This document shows positions 25,944 to 39,700 of a DNA stretch of 64,000 nt, one piece after another. The DNA is taken from positions 2,601,975 to 2,665,974 of the forward strand of contig NW_008709715.1 in assembly GCF_000327385.1 (NCBI RefSeq). The letters run 5' to 3'. The notes under the pieces are model-generated. The model made no database searches. It saw nothing but the letters and a program-made list of their open reading frames with translations, and was not told the origin of the DNA. Made by a program: the position numbers and the translations under genes. Source of the stretch: Lottia gigantea. Taxonomy: Eukaryota; Mollusca; Gastropoda; Lottiidae. The number at the start of each line of letters is the position of its first letter. Positions within the stretch are counted from its first letter, which is position 1.

Positions 25944-27448
25944 TTCTAAAGTGAACACTGTTTCAAATCAGAGTGTTTTATCTCTTAACTTGAAACCACA
26001 TAGCTGCCACTGGTTAGATATAGCCTCTAGCTGATAGCTATCTACAAAAAAAAAGACGACAAACTGTTAACTTTAAACAGATGAAAAATTTTTTTTTTTT
26101 GTAACTGTCTGCTTACAGATCTACATATCAGAGTACATACGTGAAGTAGCGCCCGAATCGTTTTTGGTCCAATTTTTATTTATTTTTTTTTTAATTTTGC
26201 TTTAGTAGAGTTGTCATGTATTCCATTTCTACTAAGTACAGTGTAGAAAATGAAAGAGAGCTTTACATCTCAAAGGATTGCAGACCAAAGGTAACAAATG
26301 CACCCTATTTCAAATCTAAATCATTTACAACTACAATTATTTAAGAATAGATTGTCAAAAATACCTTTCTTTACAAATTTCACGTGTTTCTTCAAAATTC
26401 AAAACAAACGTGAATAGCCTCCCCTGTTTAAACATATTCGGTACAATACGTCTTTTTCAATCCAATGGATAAAAGAATTAACGAGGTTTCTTTTAAATAC
26501 AAACCAGACAACTCAATCCGTTCAACTTTAATATATTTAACGAGCCTGCTTGTTTTCATATAGTTGCATATTAGATATTTACAATATGAATGAGTTAAAA
26601 ACAATAATCAAGGTTAATAAATTCAAATAATAACTTATGGATCAGAATGAAAACTGAGTGAATGATGTAATATTTTGTTGGTTTGCTTAGTTTGTGTCGA
26701 ACTCCCACCTTAAGCATGTCATGTGACTCATCGTTAAACTAAAGACGGAAGTCAAGAAGGGGAGGGGGAAGTAGAAAAAGTAGTGTCAGTTGGAAAAGTG
26801 CCGATAAAAGCTGTCTAACTAACTAAAGGGGAAATATAAAGATACGAAAAGTATTGCAAGTAAGTAAGTAGATTCTTACTTTTATCTTAGTTGTATGATA
26901 TCCTGGAAATTTATTGGTACATGTACAGTCACAGAGTAATCAATCATCATGTAAATTATTTCATAAAACAGGCTTGACACTTATGACAGCAACTTGACCT
27001 GGACAGACAGATTTGTTCATTTTGCCAAGCAAACTACAGAGGAAGTTGAGTCACCTCAGCAAATGACTGGCCATTCATGTAGTTGCAATGTAGGGCTATT
27101 TATTTGCAGTCACAGTATGGTCTGTCAGTTACAACTTATTATAAAGAACATTTACTATATTGGTAGGTTTCGTCATACTAATAATGGAAATGCCAGACCT
27201 ACTCATGACTTTTCATGTGATAGAATCTTTCAAAGGGGTAGATGTTTATGTAGATTATTAGAATTAAAGATAATATAATATGACTAGCCTACTATTCTAT
27301 GTAGTTAAAGATTAGACTACTTCTAATAAAATTTGGTGGGGACATTTTAAGTGGTACCGGTACTTAATAAGTTAAAAACTTGGTATCATTCTGTACATGA
27401 CAAGATGAAATGATTTTTCTATTTGGTTAGAATTGAAAAAGTAAAAAG
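25944..27448. promoter_or_regulatory. Divergent upstream region of DHX33 (-) and CTTN (+)
   Basis: The two start codons are 1.5 kb apart, facing away from each other. A purine-rich block around 26744-26780 contains CGGAAGT, an ETS-family core, close to the likely cortactin transcription start. A donor GCAA|GTAAGT at 26859/26860 and an acceptor GGTTAG at 27425-27430 outline a plausible cortactin 5' UTR intron. An open frame at 26994-27278 looks incidental. No TATA box was assigned. Confidence 0.45.
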
Positions 27449-30400
27449 ATGTGGAAGGCATCAGCTGGTGTAAATGTTCAAGCTAACAATAATAACCAAG
27501 ATGATGATGATTGGGAAACAGATCCTGATTTTGTGGTAAGATAGCTTAAAGATTTAATTTAATTTAGTCTTACAATGACTTTGTGATAAAAGTATTACAT
27601 ATTTTTGGCAGGCCCTATATCAGTTTCAAAATGGTAATGACAATCTATAAGCTTAGATTCACAAGTTAAGATTTAATATAGCAATACATTCTTCTCCTTT
27701 CACACAAACTTTAATATAATATATGTCCATATTGTTGGATATACACTATCATAACTATTTTGAAATTATTATTAAGTATTACTGGTAAAGTAAAAATATT
27801 TTGTGATATTTGGTTTACTGGCATCTCTGAGAAATCAGTATGTACAAATGTTGCAGTGGCACAAAAGGTGCTGACCTGGAAGTATGGAATTTGATTGCTG
27901 CATAGATGATTGTACCTTTCAACTGTATAGATAATTTTCCTCATTAAATCTGGCTATCAACGCTGATGTAGGATGGATTCCTCCAACTGAACGGCGGTGG
28001 CTCAAAATGTTGTCCTTCTGGAATCGTCTAATCAAATGTACGAAAGTCGTCTAACCAAAAGAGTATTTAACTTTGACTACAATTTGTGTGACACGGTACG
28101 AAACTGGTGCGCGGATATAAAATCTATATTTGAAAAATTAAACTTAGTGTCTCATTTTATATACAAAACCCCTGTGGACATAAAACTCGCTGAATCAAGA
28201 CTCTTCTCACTTGTCAATGAAATGTGGCAACAGAACGTGCACAATTCTCCAAAACTTAGAACCTACGTAAAATTGAAACACGGGTAGATTTGTTGGAGAA
28301 AAGGTCGAGGATAGGCTCTGTATATTTTGTGAAAATCAGGCCATTGAAGATGAAACCCACTTCGTTCTTCACTGTTCACATTATCCAGAATATAGAAAGC
28401 AGTGGATAGATGGGCTCTTCAAAGATAACAATATGTTGTCAGATGACGATCAATTGTGGTCATTAACAAATAATGCTCGGAGAAAACTATCTAAATATTT
28501 AGTACACGCCTTCATGAAAAGACGGAGGACACTATTTCCAAAATAGAACTTGTGTCTCACCGCTGTCCATAAACGAAATAACATTTTATACCATCATAGT
28601 GACATATAAGCCCATAGGGCTGGGTGCTTATAATTATATTATTATTCACGTCTCTGTAATATTTGTTTTCATGCACATGTCACTGTAATAAATAATTTAC
28701 TTACTTACTTACTTATATACTGAAAGGTGTTGCCAGTTTTCAGTAGCCTATTTAGGAAAAAACTTAAGAAGCAAGTTATTGCATGATAGAATACATATCA
28801 CACTATTTATTCCTATTGTAGAATGATGTCTCTGAAGAAGAACAAAGATGGGGAGCTAAAACAGTAGAAGGATCTGGTCATCAAGCTTCATTAAAGTGAG
28901 TCTCTTACATCTTACATCATTCTAATAGACAAACGGTGACATTTGTTTCATTTACAAATACAACAAAGAGCATCAGAATGTAAATATCTGCTTTAAAGTG
29001 GGGTTTTGTAATAATTTGCTGTTTATCCATCAGGAAGAATATACTGATATACTATACTTTCTTAAACTCAGTTATTCTGATATGTAAAATAAATAAATAT
29101 CTTTTACATCAAAATAGTTAAAGAGAAACAAAGCAAATATAAAATACAAACATTAGAAATAATGTTGATATCTTCTTTTTCAAAATCCTCCATGATGTTT
29201 GTATTTTCCAGTTTAAAAGAGTTGCGTCAAAATGTAGCTGCTGATGATCAAAAGTATAAGAAAAACCAATATGATGCCGGTCCTAAAGCATCACATGGTT
29301 ATGGAGGTCAATTTGGTGTTGAGAAAGATAGAATGGATAAGGTGTGAATTTTCAAACCTTTTCATATTACTAACTTAACAGTATTTATGATCAGTTATTC
29401 AATGCTAAAAGATGAATATTAAAAATGTTGTGGTTGGCTATACAGGCTTGTTTGTATTTTCTGGTCTGTAGGAAGTTTTTAAAAAATATTGAATTTGATA
29501 TCAATCCAGAAATGATTTGATTATATTTTGTGCAACTTACAAATCCTGCAAGTAACAACCTGGAAAGTCAAACAAAGTGCTTGAATTTGAGCTTTGTATA
29601 ATGTAAGATATACCAAATTAAAGCTGTGATATCTATTGTAGTCGGCTGTAAGTCATGATTATATGGAGAAGCTATCAAAACATGGCAGTCAGACGGATGC
29701 TGCTAAAGGTTTTGGTGGGAAATACGGTGTTCAGTCAGACAGAAAAGATAAGGTAGAAATTTTATATACTACCAAAATGATAGAAAAGGTTGAAAGGGAA
29801 TGTCAAAGTAACCATTTTCGTCATTTATGTGTTATTGGAAATACCTGCATGTCTGAGTGTAAAATATTTCTTGAGAGTGAACAATAGTCTAAGCTACCGT
29901 AGTTAATGTTGAATTGAATCGAAGGAGATGTGAGATTTAAACACAGAAAAAGCATTGTGGATTTCTAAGACAACTTTATTCATTTAAGATTTATTAGGAA
30001 TAAGCAACATCCACATGTATTAGGGTAAAATTAGTATCTTGAAAATCTTCACAATATATTTTAATTTAATTCTATGGAAGGCGGTCGTCAAAGATCTTCA
30101 ATTTATTCCATGTCTTTTTTTTTAATATTCTAGTCTGCAGCAGATTATACTTATACTGGTAAAACAGAAAAACATGCTTCACAAACAGGTATATTGTTTT
30201 GTTTCTTTGAATAACTTTGTTATGCTAGAATTGTGTGCCATGCTTCTAACAGTATGTATGTATGTATGCAATAGATAATACTACTTGCTTTAAAGCGAAA
30301 AGTAAAATCATAATTGGATTTTTTAGCTTTGTAAATTTTTGGTAATTGTTGTAATCTGCATCATGTTTGCAATTGTTTGATTTGTGTTGACTGGAGTGTG

Positions 30401-33400
30401 ATTTGTACAATATTTAAATTATCCCCCTTAACCAACATCTGATGAATTATAATTTAGTGAAATGAAAGATGGAGGTTTATTCAGCAACAGTTATTCAGCA
30501 TTTTTTTACTAACAATTATTAATTACAGATCACTCAAAAGGTTTTGGTGGTAAATTTGGTGTACAGAAAGATAGATTAGATAAAGCTGCTGTTGGTTGGG
30601 ACCATAAGACAGAAAAAAGCAAACACGAATCACAAAAAGGTTGAAATACAAAAGAGTACTTTTCTTGACAGTTGATACATATATGCGTGCCTTCATAATT
30701 TTAGGATGTATTCTAATGCATATTTATACGTATATATATATACTCTATGTCCAAGTCCCTCATGGTTATGAAATTTTCAGTTTTATTTTTAATCTTTTTT
30801 TTCCAGCTGAAACAAAGTGTTTTTGGTATTAATAACACAAGTAAACATTACACAGAGAATAGACTGACTTATATTGTGACCAAGTAAAATAATATCTTGT
30901 ACACACATTTGAAATTGATTTGGAAAAGAGTATTTCTCAGACTACCTTTAAGTTCCCTTAAGGTAGTTTTAAAAGCATTTTTGAATATAGTTTACTGAGC
31001 AGGTTTTTTTTTTATTTAATTTAACTTTTCAAAACAATTATTTCAGATTATTCACAGGGATTTGGTGGTAAATATGGTGTACAAAGTGATAGACAAGATA
31101 AATCAGCTGTTGGTTATGAACATCATGAAAAAGTTGAAAAACATGCTTCACAGAAAGGTAACAATTTAATATGATATCCAAATTTCAAAAACTTCGAACA
31201 ATGGAAATTTTATAAATAAAGGAGAATCTACCATTTAAATGAATTTAGATATGCCTCAGATTTGAAATGATGCACATTTCCTTGATTTTTTGTTACCTCA
31301 ATTACATGATATTGTTTAAAATGGAAGATATTTTGCACATGAATATACAAATCAAATTTTCCAATTCTTTTAAAATTAATCAATACAATTCATCAACAAA
31401 TGTTCAATCATGTGTTAATTTTTCTTATAAGTTAAATGACCACTACAAAGTGTTTTAATCCCTTTGTGTTTCTTTCTAGATCATTCAGTTGGTTTTGGAG
31501 GTAAATTTGGTGTACAGAAAGATAGACAAGATAAATCAGCTAGTGGCTATGGTGGAGGAGTTAATAAAACAGAATTACATCCCTCACAGAAAGATATGAG
31601 TAAAGGTTTTGGAGGGAAATACGGGGTTGAAGATGATCATATGGATAAATCGGCTGTGGGTTATGATGGTGGAATGAATAAAACAGAGCTTCATCCTTCA
31701 CAAACTGATATGAAGAAAGGTTTTGGTGGAAAGTTTGGTGTTCAGGAATCAACAGATAAAGCAGCCCAGAAATTTGAAAGTATGGGAAAAACAGAGTTAC
31801 ATCCATCTCAAACTGATATGAAAAAAGGTTTTGGAGGTAAATTTGGTGTAGAAAAAGAAAATATGGACAAGGTAACTTCAAATTTTTTTTATTTTATTTC
31901 TTTTTATCTAATAATAATGAAGTCAGACATTAGATATCAGAATGCAAAATGCTACACTGCTTGAATTATGTATATCAAACAGATTTTTCTATACCAAGTG
32001 ACTGAGCAATTAGTTGAAACCAATTTCAAGGTCATACTTGATAGAGGTCTGAAAAGTTGAAAATTATCATTTATTCACAGTACATAATGAAGCTTATATC
32101 TGAGAGCCCAATAGAACAGATGCAAATAACTTTTTCATTCATATTGTTATTTTTTTACAGACTGCTGTAGGTTATGAAGATAATGAGGGAGTATCTAAGA
32201 ACTTTCAACGAACAAAAGCTACTGGCAGTAAGTATTACTGTAATATTTCAGTTAATATTCAGTTAACAATTCGACTTTGTTTTTGAATTGTTTATTGTTT
32301 TTGCACCATAAAGTTTACTCTGCTAGAGCTAGACTACTATAAATATTCTCTTTTTGTAGGCTCAGAAGGGGCTGGTAATCTAAAAGCAAGATTTGAAAAT
32401 TTAGCAAAAGCATCTGATGAAGAAAATAAAAAACGAGCAGAAGAAGAAAGAGCAAGAAGACAAGCTAGAGAAAAACGAGAACAAGAACAGTCACAAAAAC
32501 AAGAAGAGGTAAGTTTCTTAAATATCTCCATTAAAACAGAGTTATGCCCCTAGTATTATGATAAAAAAAAAAAATATCTGGAAAAACATGTTGAAAGGGG
32601 TCAATATTTCAGTGGAATTTCATGAATTATTTGCAATTGAGTTGATCAAAGATACCCTTGGTTAAGTAAACCCAAATAGATTAATTCCTCTATATTCCAG
32701 GAAAGAAGAAATAAAGAAAGATGGAGTGAAGAACAGAAAGAAGAAGATGATGTTTATGATGATACCAATAATACTAATACTGCAGAAGAATATGAACCAG
32801 AAGATCATTATAACTTTGCAGACGACACTCCATCTTCCCCGCCTGCATCAAATCCTCCTGTTTCACCACCAGCACAAGAAGAATATGAACCAGAAGATCA
32901 TTATGTTATATCTGATGAAGTGAAACACAAAGAAGAAGAGGAATCAGTATATAATGAAGCTAGTGATCCAGTACCAGACAATAAAACAGGAGGTCTAACT
33001 GCTGTAGCTTTGTATGATTATGAAGCCAGTAAGTTGTTCTAGTGTTCAAACTTTCATACCATAGAATACTGGGAATAAAGGAGTCAAACATTCTGGCCCT
33101 AGCTGTTCCTCAGACATGATAAACGGATGGGATATCAGTACGTTTAGGGCCAGATTATCATGTTGTGTTTCATGGAAGTTGCCCTGAATGGCTATTTTTG
33201 AGAATTTTCACCATTATAAAACTTGGCATAACTTTTGGTACAAAGCTGTGTGGAGCACAGGGACCTTGTACAATATCCAGTAATGTCTTGATAGACTAAA
33301 AATGCTTCAGCTTTGTATAGATACCAAAAAATATGCTAAAATTTGGTAATGGTTTAAAAACTTGCTTCATTTTTGGGCTAAATCTCAACATATCAACTTT

Positions 33401-34229
33401 GATTAACATTACTGGCATAACATTATCAAGAAACATTGGATATGATACTTATTGTTGATCAGCTAACTAAGAATGTTGTATTGTATTTTACAGCTGAAGA
33501 AGATGAATTAACATTTGATCCTGAAGACATTATAACAGATATAGAAATGGTAAATATTGGCTATTTGATTTCCACTGTATCTGTTCATTGGTACAAGTTG
33601 AAAAATAGACACATTCATTTTAGCATGATTGAATGTTATTTCTTATATTGTCATAATAACAATTCACATTATGATACTATCATATACTGTTTTTATCATA
33701 TATATTTATTTGGACAACGTTGACAAATCAGGACCAAAATCAAAAGACGAAACATCTAAGTAATGCAATTGACTGCAAGTACACTAATGTGAACATACAT
33801 GGTGTCAAAATTCATCATGATTATCTTCATCAGCAGGTCATTTGTGATCTTTTGATGCAAAAGGTGTGACAGCAACAAATTACAATAAGCTTCTACAATA
33901 TCAGAATCTTGAGCAAACAGTAAACTGTGGTCGTGTTTGTCTATTGGATTTGTGCAAAAATCTTTTGTAATCAGTTTACGACATTTGGTAAAGGTATTCA
34001 GGTAATATTAATTCATTGATTGTGTTGTGTTTCTTCATTGAAATCATATTTTAGGTGATTGGAACAAGAATACTAAATTCAGATTTGTTGTTGGTAAATT
34101 TAAAATAGTGTGATATGGTTTCTAAGAAGTATGATGTATATATTGTAGGTTGATGAAGGATGGTGGCGTGGAAATTGTCGAGGTAAAAATGGATTATTCC
34201 CAGCTAATTATGTTGAATTACAAAGTTAA
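27449..34229 (+). CDS. CTTN: Cortactin (CTTN/HS1 family)
   Basis: Branched-actin regulator that binds Arp2/3 through its acidic N terminus, F-actin through 37-residue repeats and partners through a C-terminal SH3 domain. Thirteen coding exons: 27449-27535, 28822-28895, 29212-29341, 29642-29752, 30134-30188, 30529-30639, 31047-31157, 31480-31871, 32161-32227, 32360-32508, 32701-33028, 33494-33549, 34149-34229. Total 1752 nt, 583 aa (human 550), phases consistent. Residues 18-29 hold the Arp2/3 motif [12 protein letters not shown]. Repeats with GFGGKYGV cores run from about residue 79 to 366, eight in all, the last partial. A charged helical stretch ([13 protein letters not shown]) follows, then a Pro-rich linker with two EEYEPEDHY motifs, then the SH3 domain from about residue 527 ([38 protein letters not shown]). 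The start MWKASAGV matches cortactin N termini. Vertebrate cortactin has 6.5 repeats. Confidence 0.96.
27962..28716 (+). mobile_element. Decayed 3' end of a non-LTR retrotransposon (LINE)
   Basis: Lies in the first coding intron of CTTN, same strand. A frame from 27976 reads [14 protein letters not shown]; a second (from 27997) reads [14 protein letters not shown] and [13 protein letters not shown]; a third (from about 28289) reads [15 protein letters not shown], then HFVLHC (a CxxC...HxxxxC finger) and ends RRRTLFPK before a stop at 28545. This is the conserved C-terminal region of LINE reverse-transcriptase proteins common in molluscs and other invertebrates. At least two frameshifts occur, and the segment usually found between PKLRTY and the finger is missing, so the copy is dead and 5'-truncated. 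It ends with a TTAC simple-repeat tail at about 28698-28715. Confidence 0.8.
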
Positions 34230-35300
34230 ACAACTCAGAAACAGATTTTAAACATTCTTCCAAATTCAAACATTACCAGAAGTGCTTGACTATTAAGTAA
34301 TCTTATTGAATCGATATCATTTCATTATCATTATGATATCCTTAATATATCTAAGTAAGTTTATTATTATTTATGTACAAATTGTACTTGTATATAGCAA
34401 TAGTAATATTGACGCAAACTGACAAATTGGAATTCATATTTTAAATAAGGCAAGTGAATTTTTGTATGAAGTTTAGACCTTTACATTTATTATTTCATTT
34501 AAATTATGAGCTTAATTTGCTACAGTTAAGCTTTTTCTAGCTTTGATTTTTCCATGTACTTGCTTAGATATATTTATTTACATTGAATTTGTTATAAGAA
34601 TAAATAAATTATTGCAAAGGGACATGATTTTGAAGTTCATGGAACAAATGTGGTTACATGGATAGTCATAGACAATAATGTTCTTAAATTTATTTTTTTA
34701 TATTTCTCATATATTTCAATATCTAATTGTAACCATGAAATATTATTCTATTGTAAAGAGACTGTCATCTTCAAATATTTTTTCATTGTCTACCCTATAA
34801 AAAACATTAACATAACATACTGAATTTTCAAATAATTTTGATATGTTGAAACCATTGAAAATGCGTTACAGACCACTTATAGGAAGTCTTTATATATCTC
34901 CAGTCAAAAGTCAGACTTGAAAAGGAATTGAGTTTCTTTGATATTCATGAAGGTCACAATACAATTGCAATTTCAAAGTGAATTTTTAAGTTGAGCCATT
35001 ATGTGTTATTGTATAACAATAAGAATAAATAATTTATAAACAAAGACTGGAATAATGAAGTGAGTGGATATATTGATTGACTATAGGCCAATTTACACGG
35101 TAAAGAAAGTTATATACACCATACTTTATAAATCCAAATTTGCGTAGTAAATGGTGCTATTACACTGTATTAATTACGCCTTTCAGGAGTTGTATATTTC
35201 ACAGTTTGGGATAGAACATGTTTTATTTTCTACAGCAAGCTGTATGTAACTATTTATCTCTAACCAATGGGAGATCAAGGTTTAAAAAGGTCATAGGGAT
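34230..35300 (+). other. CTTN 3' UTR and downstream flank
   Basis: AT-rich non-coding sequence after the cortactin stop. AATAAA at 34599-34604 (within AGAATAAATAAATT) is the best poly(A) signal and gives a 3' UTR of about 0.4 kb; a second AATAAA lies near 35025. Confidence 0.45.
34599..34604 (+). terminator. CTTN: Candidate poly(A) signal of CTTN
   Basis: AATAAA, directly followed by a second overlapping copy, about 370 bases after the stop. Confidence 0.5.
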
Positions 35301-36131
35301 TCTCCATTTTGGTGGGAATTTATGTAAACAAAATGAGAGGGATAATGTAATAATTCATGCATCTTGATATACTGTGTACACCAACAAAGGATATATGACA
35401 AATATTGTATACATGTAAGTGGGCTTTTTGCTATGCTAGCATGTTGTATATTTCACTTATTTTTAGCTATTTCTACATATCTTTATTTTATAATGATAAT
35501 TTGTAAGATATTATATTGTTCTATTATTTATAAGCTATTTTGTAAATTAAACTCTTTTCATTAAACATTTCTCTTTATTTTATATTGATTTACATTCATG
35601 AAAATAAAGCACATGTATAATAGGATATCTTAAAGGGATCAAAGAGGTTGTATATAGGGACACTGATAACATCGATTTGCACAGTTCCAATTTTCATTCA
35701 GACTTCTTTGGCTCTTGCGATTTTATGACATCACTAGTGCAAAAGCTGCTATTGATATGTAAGGACCTGCGTGATAGTTAAAGTGGAATTGCATGAACCA
35801 CAGATGTCTGACTGAAGCTTTTCCGATCTCTTTGAACTGGAGACGTTTCCTGGCAGCCGATAAATTATTGGTTATTGATCCACCACTAACTGATATTCCC
35901 TTTATTAAGAAAGTATTTCGTGTCTTATTCACTGGACCTTGTTATGTATTGTATGAAGTTTGGTCATTCTTTTTTTCTTTTTTTGCAACTTTACAGACCT
36001 ATGCTTGATGAGCCAAATAAACAGGCCTGGTGCAAATTGATGTTGTCAGTGTCCACTATACACATAAACATTTTAGAAAACCTCTTTACAATCCATTTAA
36101 TATAAAATTCTTTCTCTCTCTGAACATAGAG

Positions 36132-36712
36132 GTATACCGGGTAGTTGTTTAAAGGGGCATTCTGCCTTTTTAAAACATTTTCATTATCAAAAACAAGGTA
36201 AATTATATTTCCAAAGTAATAATTAAAAACTCAAAAGAATTCTTGTTGATTAAGCAGTTTGACCTAGTTTCGTTTCGTTATATTTAGTTGAAATATTTCA
36301 AAAACGTTGGAGACATATTTCTCTACAACAGGCTATTATTTTACTCAAATCAGCACAGTAGTTTTCTAACAGCTTGCAAAAAGCATAACGAACCTTTTAC
36401 GTGGAGTTTTGGCAGTAAAAAATTAACGACTGGATTTTTTTTAGTTATAACTTTCAGATAAGGTTATGGGATACATTTCTATAGATTTTGCTTGATAGTT
36501 TTCACTAATGTGAGCAAAAAAATTTTCGATCTACAAAAAAAGCAGAATGTTTAAAATTTTTCTTTACCATAATAGTAGAGAGGCTGAAAAACTGATGTTT
36601 GGTTCCTATACAATTTACCTAAAATATTCTGTAGAAATTAGATAACTCATTGATTTCCAATGCATTTCAACTTGATCTATCAGAAAGGCAATATCTAGAC
36701 AACTACCTCTCT
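36132..36712. mobile_element. MITE-like element with nested inverted repeats
   Basis: The outer arm GGTAGTTGT (36140-36148) is mirrored by ACAACTACC (36699-36707). Further in, GGGGCATTCTGCCTTTTTAA (from about 36153) is mirrored imperfectly by AAAAAAAGCAGAATGTTTAAA at about 36534-36554. About 570 bp, AT-rich inside, no protein coding. A diverged partial relative with the same AAAGGGGC.TTCTGC start and CATTATCAAAAA continuation lies at 60058-60180. The family and target-site duplication are not determined. Confidence 0.55.
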
Positions 36713-39700
36713 TGAATGCCATTATCTGGATTAGATTTATTACATCACAATTTATAGAACACAGCTCTATTTCATACCATTTGAATCCATGATTTACCCA
36801 TTGGAGTACATATTTAAATCAATTCTACATATAGTCATAAATATGCTGTTATCGATAATTATGTTTTTAACAGCAAATTTTGAATAGAAAAGCTTCGAAA
36901 TAAGAAAATATTCCTGTACAAATAGCTCAAATAATTGTAATCTCACTTTTTTTTTAATATGGGGCTGAAATATTTATCAGTTTGTTATTTGAAATTTCAA
37001 CACCCATTAATTAATTAGAATATTTTATCAAATTTTAACCTAATTAAAGGATATTGGTCCACAATTGTTTATTTGTTTTTCTATAAAGTATTATCATGAC
37101 CTCTCCCATCATAAATCATTCTCCTATTGTTTTCTATAAGCAAACTGTCAAGAATTTTGTTATTTTTGTTGTGGAATTCTAACCCAAGTCAATGACATAA
37201 TGTTATGATAATAAGTTAATGATAATATGAGGTTTATTTTACTAAATGTCCATCATTAGCCACAACTTAGCCAAAGCTTTGTCCTTGTTATTACAATTAA
37301 TAATACAATTATCATGTTTTATATTCTATAACGTACATAATGTCTATTTCTTTTTTCAATAAAATTTATTTATCTACATTTCCCTTCTAATTTTACTCAT
37401 ATTTATGGTAAGATTTAAGGGACTGTTGTGTCATTTTGTGGGGTTGAAATTAGTCTTGAATATATGTTAATAGTCTTCCAAAGTACTAGAAATGAACGAT
37501 AATCTCACAATTCCTTTAAAAATACTTTTAAACTCGTAATTTTACTCACTATTTCTATAGATGTCCTTTCTATATATCACAGAGTATCTTAAATTGACAA
37601 GTAGTCATTTTAACATTCACATTTATTTTAACAATTCTGGACACATATGGATTTGAAGGATCAAATTTCAAGGTGAACTGTGAACATTAGTTTTGATTGT
37701 CTTAGCTAAAAAATTCTATTGATTGGTCAAACAAAATATTGAAATACATTCAATTTGTTTGATAAAGAATCCTGAAACAATAAAAATCAATAAAAATATC
37801 ATAGAAAAAATTACTTCAAATATTTTTAAGGCGAAAAATGTAAGAGGACAAAATTTTTTCTTGTTCAGGACAAAACAATTATATTTTCGTGTGATTTCTG
37901 CATTTATTAATGTTCCAAAGACCGAAGTTATCATATGATTATTTTACAAGAATCATGTTTCCAACAAAAGTTTGAAATTATAATGGATATTACACATTTG
38001 ATAAAACTGATGGTGTTAAGGCCTGTCTCATAACATGCTGTACTTAATTCTGATCAGATTTGAGTATTACTTGATAAGCTTTTCATACATATTTATAAAG
38101 AAACATGTTGTCATTCTGATTTCTTGCACAGCATGAAACTCTGTGTAGCAATGTTCCAGGTTATGTTTTACTATTCCTATATCACTCTACAATGGATGTA
38201 TTGAGAACTATTTTAACAGTGAACATATTTTGTTGTTGTAAAAATATATAATATATGTATATAAACTATAACAAAATATATATATAGATGCAAAAGCATA
38301 AGCACAGGACTCTTATTGAAGACAGACTTGATATTAGAAACAATAAAATGCCCACACCTCTCCTCAGCAAATGTCTATTAATGTGGAAACAAAGAAACCT
38401 GATTTCTTGCCCTTTAAATACCGATGTCTAGACTTAATCTCCTCCAAGGAGTTTTGTCCAGATTTGTAGCTGAGTTGGAGGCATAGTTTTACCAGTTACA
38501 TTTAAGAACAAATAGCATTTGACAGTGAAATCTCAATGATCAAACTGACAAAGAGGGTGCTCATCGCCAATGACAACTTATTTCTAAGGCAAAGAGGGTA
38601 AGCATAGCTTAGATCTTTGGACAATCCTATTTTCATTTATTGGAAAATAGACCCCATTTATGTTCAAGTCAAAAGTGGGTAGTCAATTGCCTGAAATCTG
38701 TTGACAGCACAAATTGTTATTATTCTATATGTATGTATGAATATTAGTCTCATTCAATTGACAAGCCTTATTATGCCCCAGGTTAGTCTACTGTCTGCAT
38801 GTACAGTTTATCCCTTTGGCTTACAACATCAAATACTACAGAAAATTGCAATAATATTTTATTTAGCAGATGAATTATTACACATGTAGAAAACTTCAAT
38901 GCATATTAATATTTTGGTTTCAAAATAGCAGATCTAGTTGGAAGTAAACTTGTGCCATTTTATCAGTCAAGAAAATAGTAAAATATTCAATTAAGGTCAT
39001 CATACATATTAACTACAAAATGAGGTTTGGAGAAAGGGGAATTAAAGGGGAGTATGCATCAAATTTCATATTGAAATATATATATATATATAAAACAGGC
39101 TTAACAGAAAATCAATCTAAGTTATAGCCAATATGGAAATATCTTGGTTGAATCAAGGGCAATAACAAAAAGAAACTATTGACAATCGGAAAGGCAGTGA
39201 TAAATTGTTAATGATGAATAAACAGATGAATTTATCTACACCTATACACTATTATCATTCATTCATATTATTTTTTAAAATATGTGGCTGACAACCTTGG
39301 ACGCTTCATTCCTCCATTTATGGATATAAAAAATACTTCTGCCTCATACTAAAGATCAATTCATCTCCCTTCTTCTCTCTTATAGCCATAGGTAGAATAA
39401 AACAGATGGTAAAAGAAATTTAAAGCTTAGTTTCTTATGTGAAATGAAGATAATAGCCATATTAAGCCAGAAAATAGAGATAATATGGAATGAAATGAAA
39501 CATCAGTAGGCATCTAATTGAGATGATTGAAAGTATTTCAACAATAAGAAAACAGAATACTATGAAAAATTATAAAGAATATATAGAAGTAAAATGAGTA
39601 AATATATAATGAATGATTATAATATAAATATATACTATAGAAATTAACTCTCAAATTCTCTCAATCATCACATATACAAAATCATTAGGAAAGGGATATC

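Noticed and set aside
31561-31881. 106-codon open frame antisense to cortactin
   Set aside because: It mirrors the repeated cortactin exon, where strong codon bias on the sense strand keeps the antisense frame open.
35793-36105. Overlapping open frames on both strands after CTTN
   Set aside because: No domain, no splice support and conflicting frames; treated as non-coding.
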